Positions 1 through 9,000 of a stretch of DNA of 64,000 nucleotides are shown piece after piece. This DNA comes from Marivivens donghaensis. Lineage in GTDB: Bacteria > Pseudomonadota > Alphaproteobacteria > Rhodobacterales > Rhodobacteraceae. Every line of letters begins with the position of its first letter. The stretch's first letter is position 1. The notes beneath the pieces are model-generated. The model saw only the letters and a program-made list of their open reading frames with translations. It was not told the DNA's origin and did not search any database. The position numbers and the translations under genes were made by a program. The stretch lies in contig NZ_JALNPR010000001.1 of assembly GCF_023541015.1 (NCBI RefSeq), positions 558,001 through 622,000 of the forward strand. The letters run 5' to 3'.

Positions 1-1094
1 AATTCAAACAGTTTTCTAACGGCGTTCACGCCAAACTTCAGCAGCAGGAAGACCGCATGACCAAATATGACCGTAAATCCCTGATGGCGTCGCGCCCCGC
101 GCTTTCGGGCGCTGAGATGATCGAGGCCCCGCACCAAAAAGCCTTTGCCGCCTACCTCCGTTCGGGCGAGGATGAGGGCCTTCGTGACTTGCCGCTTGAA
201 GGCAAGGCGATGTCGACCGCCGTGGCGGCAGACGGTGGCTACCTCGTTGATCCGCAGACCTCTGACACGATCAAATCGGCGCTCACCGCGACCGCATCAA
301 TCCGCGCAATTGCCAACATCGTGACCGTTGAATCGACCTCTTATGACGTGCTGATCGACCACACAGAGATGGGCTCTGGCTGGGCGAATGAGGCCGCGAA
401 CCTGTCCGAGACGGCCACCCCGCAGATCGACCGCATCACCATTCCCGTCAACGAACTCTCGGCCATGCCGAAGATTTCTCAACGACTCCTCGACGACAGC
501 GCCTTTGACATCGAAGGCTGGCTCGCAGGCCGTATTGCCGACAAATTCGCCCGTTCTGAGGCGTCCGCGTTCGTGAACGGTGACGGCGTGGACAAGCCCA
601 AGGGTTTCCTCGACTACCCGACCGTGGACGAGATGATCTGGACCTGGGGCAACATCGGTTACGTGGTCACGGGCACCGCTGGCGCGATTGATGACGGCGA
701 TCCGATCATCGAACTGGTCTATGCGCTGGGTGCTGAATACCGCGCCAACGCGACCTTTGTGATGAACTCCAAAACCGCGGGCACCGTCCGCAAACTCAAA
801 GACGCCGACGGTCGTTTCCTCTAGTCCGATGGCCTGAGCCAAGGCGAACCCGCGCGTCTCATGGGTTATCCTGTGCTCATCGCTGAGGACATGCCAGATG
901 TGGCGGCGGACGCAATGGCGATTGCCTTTGGTGACTTTGCCAACGGCTACACCATCGCCGAACGCCCTGACGTGCGCGTGCTGCGCGATCCGTTCTCTGC
1001 GAAACCGCATGTTCTGTTCTACGCGACCAAACGTGTGGGCGGCGCGGTGAGCGACTTTAACGCGATCAAACTGCTGAAATTCGGCACCGCCTAA
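1..1094 (+). pseudogene. GTA major capsid protein (HK97 fold), 5' truncated by window edge, interrupted by in-frame TAG
   Basis: HK97-type major capsid protein of the gene transfer agent (gp5; Rcc01687 in R. capsulatus), which builds the particle head. The frame is open from base 3, before the first ATG at 57, so the true start lies upstream and the gene is partial. The end of the N-terminal delta region and the capsid core (TAVAADGGYLVDPQTSD from about the ATG +50, later SQRLLDDSAFDIEGWLAGRI) are clear. At 822-824 the frame meets TAG after GRFL; the same frame then continues SDGLSQGEPARLMGYPV to the normal end at 1094, which is the usual capsid C-terminal half. Trp is expected at the TAG, so one G-to-A change explains it. 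No frameshift is present. Without readthrough the product lacks its last 90 residues and should not assemble. It could also be a sequencing error. Confidence 0.9.
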
Positions 1095-1226
1095 GCGGGC
1101 TGATCCACGGGCGGCGGAGGCCGCCCCACGGTCCGCGCGGGGCAACTGACCCCGCTAGCATGTCCCCGCCCGAGAAGGGCCAGTGACCGCGCGGACCTCA
1201 ACCGACCGGAATTTCGGAGAGATGTG

Positions 1227-1820
1227 ATGATGTTAGTCGAACAGACCACGGCGCCCCTCGCGGCGCTTCCGGTCGCTGAATTCAAAGACCATTTGCGACT
1301 GGGGTCGGGCTTTGCCGACGATGGTTTGCAAGACGGCGTGCTGGTCGCGGCGCTCCGTGCGGCCCTTGCCGCGATTGAGGCCCGCACAGGGAAAATCCTG
1401 ATCCAGCGCGACTTTAGCTGGACGGTTTATCGCTGGCGGTCGACCTCTGACGCGGTGCTCCCTGTGGGGCCTGTCTCTGCCGTCACATCGCTGACCTTGA
1501 TCGACCGTCTGGGGGCTGAAACGCCCGTGTCGCAGTCGTCGTGGGTGCTGGTCGCTGACCTCCATCGTCCGCGCCTCGTGGCGCTGGGTCTGGCCTTGCC
1601 TATGATCGCAACGGGCGGCTCTGCGCGGATGAATTTCGTGGCAGGCTATGGCCCGAACTGGTCCGACATCCCCGATGACCTGGCCCAAGCCGTCCTCATG
1701 CTCGCTGCCCACTTCTACGACTTCCGCCACGGCGAAACCGCTGGTCGTGACCTGATGCCGCCGATGGTGGCCTCGCTCGTGGAACGCTATCGCACCCTGC
1801 GGTTGGGAGGCATGGAATGA
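1227..1820 (+). CDS. GTA head-tail connector (adaptor) protein, gp6-like
   Basis: About 197 residues, in the position of RcGTA gp6 (Rcc01688), the adaptor ring that joins portal and tail. Residues about 15-60 (EFKDHLRLGSGFADDGLQD, then an ARTGKIL segment) are typical of phage gp6-like connectors with a helical N-terminal half; the rest is all-beta and helical. GTG at 1224 and ATG at 1227 and 1230 are tandem candidate starts; GGAGAG just upstream favours the ATGs. The stop overlaps the next start (ATGA), so the tail genes are translationally coupled. Identification rests on family resemblance and strict synteny. Confidence 0.88.
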   Translation: MMLVEQTTAPLAALPVAEFKDHLRLGSGFADDGLQDGVLVAALRAALAAIEARTGKILIQRDFSWTVYRWRSTSDAVLPVGPVSAVTSLTLIDRLGAETPVSQSSWVLVADLHRPRLVALGLALPMIATGGSARMNFVAGYGPNWSDIPDDLAQAVLMLAAHFYDFRHGETAGRDLMPPMVASLVERYRTLRLGGME

Positions 1821-2155
1821 CCCTGCCGATCCTTTCGCGCAAACTCACGCTCGAAACGCCGATCCGTGTGGCGGACGGGGCAGGTGGCTACAGCATCGAC
1901 TGGCAACCCATGGGCACGCTCTGGGCCGAGGTGAAGGCCCGTACAGGTGCCGAAGGGTCGGGCGTCGCGGTCCCTCTGTCGAAATCACGGTTCACCATGA
2001 CCGTGCGTGCCGCCCCCATCGGATCGCCTTCGCGCCCGCGCCCTGAACAGCGGTTCCGTGCTGATACACGCCTCTTTGCGATTGATGCGGTGGTGGAACG
2101 CGACGTGGATGCGCGGTTCCTGACCTGCTATGTGACAGAGGAGGTCGCCGTATGA
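1817..2155 (+). CDS. GTA head closure (stopper) protein, gp7-like
   Basis: A 112-residue phage head-tail adaptor/closure protein equivalent to RcGTA gp7 (Rcc01689). The sequence LSRKLTLETPIRVADGAGG followed by WAEVKARTG is the usual pattern of the SPP1 gp16-like closure family (ETP.R..DG.GG....W...GT.WA.V). It is expected to seal the DNA-filled head and dock the tail. It overlaps gp6 and gp8 by four bases on each side, consistent with a single polycistronic message. Confidence 0.87.
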   Translation: MTLPILSRKLTLETPIRVADGAGGYSIDWQPMGTLWAEVKARTGAEGSGVAVPLSKSRFTMTVRAAPIGSPSRPRPEQRFRADTRLFAIDAVVERDVDARFLTCYVTEEVAV

Positions 2156-2547
2156 CCTACGCCCTCTCTGCCGCGCTGCAATCGGCGGTCTACGCAAGGC
2201 TCACCGACCAGATCACCGACACGCCCGTCTATGACGCGCTGCCCACAGGCACGCTGCCCGCGCTCTACATCACGCTCGGTCCCGAGGTGGTCAAGGATCG
2301 CTCTGATCAAACGGGCCACGGGGCGGATCATGATTTCAGCGTCACGATCGCCACGGAGACCGCAGGCTTTGCCGCCGCGAAACTGGCCGCTGCAAAGGTG
2401 TCTGATGCGCTCCTTGATACGACACTGACGCTCACCCGTGGCCGCATCGTTGCGCTGAATTTTCTGCGGGCGAACGCGTCCCGCGTGGATGGCAGCAGCA
2501 TCCGCCAAATCACCCTGATCTTCCGCGCCCGCGTCGAAGACCTCTGA
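2152..2547 (+). CDS. GTA tail terminator protein, gp8-like (DUF3168)
   Basis: A 131-residue DUF3168 protein in the place of RcGTA gp8 (Rcc01690), the tail terminator that caps the tail tube at the head end. The N-terminus (LSAALQSAVYARLTDQITDTPVYDALP) and the TLGPEVVKDRSDQTGHG stretch fit the family. Length matches. It overlaps the upstream closure gene by ATGA and is followed after 23 bases by the tail tube gene. Confidence 0.87.
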   Translation: MTYALSAALQSAVYARLTDQITDTPVYDALPTGTLPALYITLGPEVVKDRSDQTGHGADHDFSVTIATETAGFAAAKLAAAKVSDALLDTTLTLTRGRIVALNFLRANASRVDGSSIRQITLIFRARVEDL

Positions 2548-2570
2548 CCCCTCACGACAGGAGAAATCCC

Positions 2571-2987
2571 ATGGCAGCCCAAAACGGCAAAGACCTATTG
2601 ATCAAGATGGACATGACTGGCGACGGTCAGTTCCAAACCACCGCTGGCCTGCGGGCCACGCGCATCAGTTTCAACGCGGAAACCGTGGATGTGACGAACC
2701 TCGACAGCCAAGGCGGCTGGCGCGAACTCCTTGCGGGCGCTGGTGTCCGTTCGGCGAGCCTCTCTGGCTCTGGCGTGTTCAAAGATGACGCCACCGACGA
2801 ACGCGCCCGCCAGATCTTTTTCGATGGTCAGATGCCCGATTTTCAGGTGATCATCCCCGATTTCGGCACCATCGAAGGCCCGTTCCAAATCACCGCCATC
2901 GAATACGCAGGTACTCATAACGGCGAGGCGACCTATGAGCTTTCGCTCGCCTCTGCGGGTGCGTTGACCTTTACGGCGGCTGTCTGA
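2571..2987 (+). CDS. GTA major tail tube protein, gp9-like
   Basis: A 138-residue tail tube protein (TP901-1-type; RcGTA gp9, Rcc01691). The sequence opens with AAQNGKDLLIKMD, and contains ATRISFNAETVDVTNLDS and GSGVFKDDATDERARQIFF, which are hallmarks of the beta-rich phage tail tube family. It has its own Shine-Dalgarno (ACAGGAGAA, about 2558-2566). Its stop and the start of the next gene overlap by one base (TGATG). In GTA particles this is the main component of the tail. Confidence 0.9.
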   Translation: MAAQNGKDLLIKMDMTGDGQFQTTAGLRATRISFNAETVDVTNLDSQGGWRELLAGAGVRSASLSGSGVFKDDATDERARQIFFDGQMPDFQVIIPDFGTIEGPFQITAIEYAGTHNGEATYELSLASAGALTFTAAV

Positions 2988-3301
2988 TGGCGAACCCCCA
3001 TGCAGGCGAAGTGACCCTGACCCTCAACGGCACCGCATACCCGTGCAAACTGACGCTCGGCGCGCTGGCTGAACTTGAGGCAGAGTTGCAGACCGGAACC
3101 CTGATCGACTTGATCGACCGCTTTGACACGGGCGCGTTTTCTTCGCGCGATGTGTTGGCCTTGTGCGTTGCGGGCCTGCGTGGGGGCGGGTGGAGCGGCA
3201 GCAGCGCCGACCTCCTCACCGCCGATATCGCGGGCGGACCCGTGGGGGCGGCACAGGCTGCGGCCCTCATGCTCGCCCGCGCGTTCACGCCGGTGGCCTG
3301 A
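2987..3301 (+). CDS. GTA tail assembly chaperone / gene transfer agent family protein, gp10-like
   Basis: A 104-residue protein matching RcGTA gp10 (Rcc01692), thought to help assemble the tail around the tape measure. It starts ANPHAGEVTLTLNGTAYPCKLTLGALAELE, the usual opening of the 'GTA-gp10' family, in which a beta hairpin precedes a helical domain. The stop TGA (3299-3301) is immediately followed by ATG of the next gene in the same reading frame, which is unusual (see findings). Function as chaperone is inferred from position and phage analogy. Confidence 0.85.
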   Translation: MANPHAGEVTLTLNGTAYPCKLTLGALAELEAELQTGTLIDLIDRFDTGAFSSRDVLALCVAGLRGGGWSGSSADLLTADIAGGPVGAAQAAALMLARAFTPVA

Positions 3302-3487
3302 ATGGACTGGGCGGGTCTGATGCGGTTGGGCCTGCGCGGTTTGCGCCTGTCCCCGCGCGAATTTTGGGCGCTGACGCCAGCAGAGCTCCTGCTCATCGCG
3401 GGGCTGGATGCTGCATCGCCCGCCATGGGCCGCGCCCGATTGGCCGAACTGGCCTCCCTTTATCCTGACGAAAGGACCACGAGATGA
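3302..3487 (+). CDS. GTA small tail assembly chaperone, gp10.1-like
   Basis: A 61-residue protein corresponding to RcGTA gp10.1 (Rcc01693; phage tail assembly chaperone family). It begins MDWAGLMRLGLRGLRLSPREFW, then LTPAELLLIAGLD, the conserved pattern in which an amphipathic helix is followed by 'P..FW.LTP.E'. It lacks any spacing to gp10: TGA and ATG abut in one frame, so translation probably restarts by reinitiation. Its stop overlaps the tape measure start (ATGA at 3484). Confidence 0.83.
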   Translation: MDWAGLMRLGLRGLRLSPREFWALTPAELLLIAGLDAASPAMGRARLAELASLYPDERTTR

Positions 3488-4143
3488 GCGATTTCGACCG
3501 CTTGGATGATCTGGACACGCAGCTTTCATCGCTGGAAACCAGCATGGGCGAGGCGTCCACGATGACCGCCGCCTTTGATGCGCAACTGCGCGATATCCGC
3601 CAAACCTTGGGCGATACGACCCGCGATCTGGGTAATCTGGATGCGGGGTTTTCGCGTGGGCTGCGCAAGGCCTTTGATGGCGTGGTCTTTGACGGTATGA
3701 AACTCTCGGACGCGCTGTCCTCCCTGGGCAAGGCGATGTCGAACACGGTCTACAACGCCGCGATGAAGCCCGTAACCGATCATTTCGGCGGGATGCTCGC
3801 GGGTGGGCTGAACGCGCTTGTGTCGTCGATCATGCCCTACGCGCAGGGCGGTGCCTTTACCCAAGGCCGCGTCATGCCCTTTGCCAAAGGCGGCGTCGTC
3901 ACCAGCCCGACCACATTCCCCATGCGCGGCGCCACGGGCCTCATGGGTGAGGCAGGTCCAGAGGCGATCATGCCGCTGACCCGTTCCGCAGATGGTCGTC
4001 TGGGCGTTCAGGCGCAGGGGGGCGGCACGGTCCACGTCACGATGAACATCACCACCCCCGACGTGCAGGGGTTCCAACGCAGCCAGAGCCAGATCGCCGC
4101 GCAAATGTCGCGGGTGATGAGCCGTGGCCAACGCAATCGCTAA
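3484..4143 (+). CDS. GTA tail tape measure protein, gp11-like
   Basis: A short tape measure protein of 219 residues (RcGTA gp11, Rcc01694), which sets the length of the short siphovirus-like tail. The N-terminal 55 residues are helical and coiled-coil prone (LDDLDTQLSSLETSMGEAS). The C-terminal half is Gly-rich (AQGGAFTQGRVMPFAKGG, GATGLMGEAGPEAIMPLTR), a signature of lambda-type tape measure C-termini. The small size agrees with the short GTA tail. It precedes gp12 with an AAGGAGG Shine-Dalgarno overlapping its stop. Confidence 0.88.
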   Translation: MSDFDRLDDLDTQLSSLETSMGEASTMTAAFDAQLRDIRQTLGDTTRDLGNLDAGFSRGLRKAFDGVVFDGMKLSDALSSLGKAMSNTVYNAAMKPVTDHFGGMLAGGLNALVSSIMPYAQGGAFTQGRVMPFAKGGVVTSPTTFPMRGATGLMGEAGPEAIMPLTRSADGRLGVQAQGGGTVHVTMNITTPDVQGFQRSQSQIAAQMSRVMSRGQRNR

Positions 4144-4153
4144 GGAGGCCACA

Positions 4154-4786
4154 ATGGGGTTCCATGATATCCGCTTTCCCGTCTCGCTGTCGTTCGGCTC
4201 TGTCGGCGGTCCAGAACGGCGCACCGAAATCGTCACGCTCGCCAATGGTCACGAGGAACGCAACGCGCCGTGGGCCCATTCGCGTAGGCGCTATGACGCT
4301 GGGCTGGGCCTGCGGTCGATGGATGATATCGACGCGCTGATCGCGTTTTTTGAGGGCCGCAAAGGGCAGCTCTATGGCTTTCGTTGGAAGGACTGGGCCG
4401 ACTACAAATCCTGCGCCCCCTCGCGTGCGCCTTCTGGCATCGACCAACTGCTTGGCATCGGGGATGAGGTCACATCGACCTTTGCCCTGCGCAAGCTCTA
4501 CACCTCTGGCGCGGGCAGCTATGAGCGTCCGATCACGAAACCCGTCCTTGGCACGGTGCTGGTGACGCTGGGCAATATCCCCCAGCAAGAAAGCATCGAC
4601 TACACCGTCGATTACACGAACGGAGAGATCACTTTTGCCCATCCGCCAGACATTGGGGTGGACATCCGTGCGGGCTTTGAATTCGACGTGCCTGTGCGGT
4701 TTGACACGGACGCGATCCGCATCTCGGCTGCGAATTTCAACGCGGGCGAGGTGCCTGATATTCCCGTGGTGGAGGTGCGCCAATGA
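4154..4786 (+). CDS. GTA distal tail protein, gp12-like (DUF2460)
   Basis: A 210-residue DUF2460 (TIGR02217-type) protein, RcGTA gp12 (Rcc01695), the distal tail ring that connects tube and baseplate. The start is set at ATG 4154, ten codons after an in-frame GTG, because AAGGAGG (4143-4149 region) precedes it and the family starts MGFHDIRFPVSLSFGSVGG. The internal motif EERNAPWAHSRRRYDAG and RGQLYGFRW-like RKGQLYGFRWKDW are typical. Overlaps gp13 by four bases. Confidence 0.9.
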   Translation: MGFHDIRFPVSLSFGSVGGPERRTEIVTLANGHEERNAPWAHSRRRYDAGLGLRSMDDIDALIAFFEGRKGQLYGFRWKDWADYKSCAPSRAPSGIDQLLGIGDEVTSTFALRKLYTSGAGSYERPITKPVLGTVLVTLGNIPQQESIDYTVDYTNGEITFAHPPDIGVDIRAGFEFDVPVRFDTDAIRISAANFNAGEVPDIPVVEVRQ

Positions 4787-5652
4787 CGCTCCTTACGCAC
4801 CTTGCCACAGGCACGACAACCACCTGCCGCGCATGGGCCGTGACGCGGAGCGATGGCGTGACCTTGGGCTTTACCGACCACGACCGCGACCTGTCATTCG
4901 ACGGGATCAGTTTTCGCGCGGATACGGGGCTGTCCGCGCAGGCCATCGAACAATCGACGGGTCTGTCTGTCGATAACACAGAAGCCATCGGCACCTTGAC
5001 CGACACCGCCATCACAGAGGCCGACATCATCGCGGGCCGCTATGACGGGGCAGAGGTGCGGTTCTGGATCATCAATTGGGCGGACACCTCAGAGCGGCTC
5101 TTGCTGTTTCGCGGCAGCATCGGGGAAATGCGCCGCAACGGGCCAGAGTTCCGCGCCGAACTGCGCGGGCTGGCCGAGGCCCTCAACCAACCCCAAGGCC
5201 GCGTGTTCCAGCGCGCTTGCGCCGCAACCTTGGGCGATGCGGCCTGTGGTGTTGATCTGAACACGCCCGCCTTTCGTCATGAAACCCCAGCCTATGCCGT
5301 CGAACGCAACCGCGTCTTTTGGACCGACCCGCTGCCACAGGCAGAGCGGTGGTTCGAAAAGGGGCGTCTGACGGTCATGTCGGGGGCTGCCACGGGCCTC
5401 TTTGGTCTGATCAAGGCAAACCGTATCGACGGTCCCCGCCATCTGATCGAACTATGGCAGCCCCTCGGGGCAGAGGTCGCGGCGGGCGATTTGATCCGCC
5501 TTGAGGCGGGCTGTGATAAACGCATGGCGACCTGTCAGGCAAAGTTCGACAACCTCCTGAATTTCCGCGGCTTCCCTGACATCCCAGGCGAAGACTGGCT
5601 GGTCTCCACCCCACGCCGTGCTGGCAGCAACGATGGGGGGAGCCTGAGATGA
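4783..5652 (+). CDS. GTA baseplate hub protein, gp13-like (DUF2163)
   Basis: A 289-residue DUF2163/BR0599-family protein, RcGTA gp13 (Rcc01696), the baseplate hub. The motif LGFTDHDRDLSFDG near residue 27, the Cys pair around residue 145-155 (CAATLGDAACGVDL) and the C-terminal CDKRMATCQAKFDNLLNFRGFPDIPGED are characteristic; in the R. capsulatus hub the C-terminal cysteines bind an iron-sulphur cluster. All four cysteines (C145, C153, C244, C250 by my count) are present. Start and stop overlap the neighbours by ATGA. Confidence 0.9.
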   Translation: MTLLTHLATGTTTTCRAWAVTRSDGVTLGFTDHDRDLSFDGISFRADTGLSAQAIEQSTGLSVDNTEAIGTLTDTAITEADIIAGRYDGAEVRFWIINWADTSERLLLFRGSIGEMRRNGPEFRAELRGLAEALNQPQGRVFQRACAATLGDAACGVDLNTPAFRHETPAYAVERNRVFWTDPLPQAERWFEKGRLTVMSGAATGLFGLIKANRIDGPRHLIELWQPLGAEVAAGDLIRLEAGCDKRMATCQAKFDNLLNFRGFPDIPGEDWLVSTPRRAGSNDGGSLR

Positions 5653-6083
5653 ACCCGATTGTCACCACCGCCCGCGATTGGATCGGCACCCCTTACAGGC
5701 ATCAAGCCTCGTGCAAGGGGGCGGGCTGCGATTGTCTGGGGCTGATCCTTGGCCTTTGGCGTGCGCATATCGGCCCGCTCCCTGAACCCGTGCCTGCCTA
5801 CAGCGCGGATTGGTCCGAACCCCAAGGGCGCGAGGTTCTCTTTGACGCGGCCCTGCGCCACTTCACACCGAAACCTGTGACAGACGCCGCTCTCGGTGAT
5901 CTGATCCTGTTTCGGATGCGCGACGGATCGGTTGCCAAACACCTCGGTCTGCAATCGCAGATCGGGGCGCATCCTGCATTTATCCATTCCTACACGGGCC
6001 ACGGCGTGATCGAGAGCCGCCTGACCCTACCTTGGGCCCGTCGCATTGCGGCGCGGTTTTCCTTTCCTGAAAGGGGGCTTTGA
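5649..6083 (+). CDS. GTA cell-wall peptidase, gp14-like (NlpC/P60 fold)
   Basis: A 144-residue putative peptidase of the NlpC/P60 superfamily (RcGTA gp14, Rcc01697), carried at the tail tip to open peptidoglycan on DNA entry. The catalytic Cys lies in CKGAGCDCLGLILG (residues about 25-38), after the typical WIGTPYRHQASC. A histidine for the dyad is in AKHLGLQ, with a second conserved block FIHSYTGHGVIESRL. Length is normal for the GTA family. It overlaps gp15 by TGATG. Confidence 0.9.
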   Translation: MNPIVTTARDWIGTPYRHQASCKGAGCDCLGLILGLWRAHIGPLPEPVPAYSADWSEPQGREVLFDAALRHFTPKPVTDAALGDLILFRMRDGSVAKHLGLQSQIGAHPAFIHSYTGHGVIESRLTLPWARRIAARFSFPERGL

Positions 6084-9000
6084 TGGCGACGATTGTTCTT
6101 TCTGCGGCAGGTATGGCGCTGGGTGGGTCCATCGGGGGCACCACGCTTGGCTTGTCGAACGCGGTGATCGGCCGCGCCATCGGCGCGACCTTGGGCCGCG
6201 TCATCGACCAGCGCGTGATGGGCGGATCGGATGCGGTCGAAACAGGCCGCATCGACCGTTTCCGTCTGACGGGTGCGTCCGAGGGTTCGGCCATCCCGCA
6301 AATCCACGGGCAAATGCGTGTGGGTGGTCAGGTCATTTGGGCCACGCGGTTCCTTGAGAGCACGACCACCACAGGCGGCAGCGGCAAGGGTTCCCGTCAG
6401 CCAAGCGTGACAAACTACGCCTATACCGTCAGCCTCGCCATCGCGGTCTGCGAGGGGCCAATCACCCGCATTGGGCGCATTTGGGCTGACGGCGTAGAGA
6501 TCGCCGCGGACGACCTCACCTTGCGGGTTTATAAGGGCGGCGAGGACCAGCTCCCCGATCCGAAAATCGAAGCGGTCGAGGGCACAGGCAACGCGCCCGC
6601 CTATCGCGGCACCGCCTATGTGGTGATCGAAGACCTGCCCCTTGGCCTGTTCGGTAACCGCATCCCGCAGTTCTCGTTCGAGGTGGTGAAGACCAGCGCC
6701 GACGACATCGCGCAAAAGGTCCGTGGCGTGGCCCTCATCCCTGGAACGGGGGAATACGCGTTGGCCACAACGCCCGTGACGGTGAACGAAGGGCTAGGGT
6801 CCTATCGGTCGCTCAACGTCCATACGGCGGCGGGCAAGGCGGATATTGAGGTGTCTCTGGATGCCCTAACGGACGAGGCCCCGAACCTCTCGACCGCCTC
6901 TCTCATCGTGTCGTGGTTTGGCGATGATCTGCGCTGTGGGTCCTGTCGGATCGGTCCACGGGCAGAGACGCTTGGCCCCGATCCTGTCGACATGCCGTGG
7001 CAGGTGAGCGGGGCCAACCGCGCCACCGCTGGCCTTGTCCCTTATGCCGATGACCGCCCCGTTTACGGCGGCACGCCCACCGACCAATCCGTGGTGCAGG
7101 CGATCCAATCCCTGACCGCACGCGGCATTAGTCCTGTGTTTTATCCCTTTGTTCTGATGGAGCAATTGTCGGATAACACGTTGCCAGATCCGTCGGGCGC
7201 TACGACCCAGCCTGCGCTGCCGTGGCGCGGTCGGATCACGCTTTCGCTTGCGCCCACACAATCCGGAACCCCCGATCAAACCGCCCTCGCAGAGAGCGAG
7301 GTTGCGACGTTTTTCGGCACCGCGCAAGCCAGCGATTTTGCGATCAACGGCACGTCGGTCACCTACACTGGTCCAGCGGAATGGAGCTACCGCCGTTTCA
7401 TCCTCCACTACGCGCATCTCTGTGCAGCGGCAGGCGGTGTCGGCGTGTTCTGCATCGGCTCTGAACTGCGGGGGCTGACCGAAATTCGCGGGACAAACGG
7501 GTTCCCAGCGGTCGAACAGTTGTGCCAACTGGCGGCGGAGGTCAAAGCGATCCTGCCCAACGCCAAAATCACCTATGCCGCCGACTGGTCTGAATATCAC
7601 GGGATGCAGCCTGCGGGCACGGCGGATAAGGTGTTTCACCTCGACGCGCTCTGGGCCGATCCGAACATCGATTTCATCGGGATCGACAACTACCTGCCGC
7701 TCTCTGATTGGCGCGATGGGTTGGATCACCTCGACGCCGACTGGGGCGATATTCGCAACCTCGATTACCTGCGTTCTAACGTCGAAGGCGGTGAACTCTA
7801 CGATTGGTATTACCACTCGCCCGAGGCCCGCGCCGCGCAAATCCGCACGCCGATCACCGATGGTGAGGGCGAGCCTTGGATTTGGCGACCCAAGGACCTT
7901 CGCAACTGGTGGTCCAACCCCCATTACAACCGAATTGGCGGCGTTAAGCAGGAGACTCCGACCGACTGGGTGCCCATGTCGAAACCCATCGTCTTTACCG
8001 AATACGGCTGTGCGGCGATTGATAAGGGGACGAACCAGCCGAACAAATTCCTCGACCCGAAATCGTCGGAGTCGGGCCTGCCGTATTATTCTACAGGGGG
8101 GCGCGATGATGCCGTGCAAGCGGCCTATATCACCGCGATCCACGACCATTATGCGGACCCTGCCGCGAACCCTGTGTCGCCCGTTTACGGTGGCACGATG
8201 GTGGATATGTCGCTGGCATGCCTTTGGGCATGGGACGCACGGCCTTATCCTGCGTTTCCCAACAATCGCGACCTCTGGTCGGATGGGGTGAATTACGCCC
8301 GTGGCCATTGGATGAACGGTCGTTTGTCGGCCCGTAGCCTTGCCCAAGCGGTGGCTGACATCTGCCAGCGGGCAGGGGTAGCAGAGGTCGATGTGAGCCG
8401 CCTCTATGGTGTGCTCCGTGGTTATATGATCGACCAGACCGACACGGCGCGGGCCGCTTTGCAGCCGTTGATGCTGGCCTATGGGTTTGATGTGACCGAA
8501 CGGGATGGGAAACTGACCTTTGTCACCCGCACGCCGACGCATGGGGTGACGCTTTCCTCTGATGATCTGGTGATCGGCGATCGGTTCTCTGCCATCGAAC
8601 ATATCCGTGCCCCCGAGGCCGAAGTTGCGGGCAGAATCCGTCTGTCCTATGTGGGGGCGGACGGCAGCTATGACACCCGTTTGGCCGAGGCGAGCCTTGC
8701 GGGTGGGGCGCAGTCCGTTGCGCGGTCAGAGGCGGGCGTGGTGCTGACCTCAGCCGAGGCGAGCCAGATCACCGACCGTTGGTTGACCGAACAGCGTATG
8801 GCGCGAGACACGGTGACATTTGCCCTGCCACCTTCGCGGATTGATGTCGCTGCGGGGGATGTGGTGACGTTGAACGGTGACAGCTATCGTATTGATCGGA
8901 TGACACAATCCTTGGGCCAAGAGGTGGAGGCGACACGTATCGACACCGACGCTTACATCCCGCCCTTGGTCGATTATCTGGCAGAGACGGTTGCACCTAT

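Noticed and set aside
297-1145. Long minus-strand ORF opposite the capsid gene
   Set aside because: It is the antisense shadow of the capsid frame; composition is Arg/His/Gly-rich and no family fits.
6866-8602. 578-codon minus-strand ORF opposite gp15
   Set aside because: Shadow of the gp15 frame, common in GC-rich coding DNA; no start signal and no domain.
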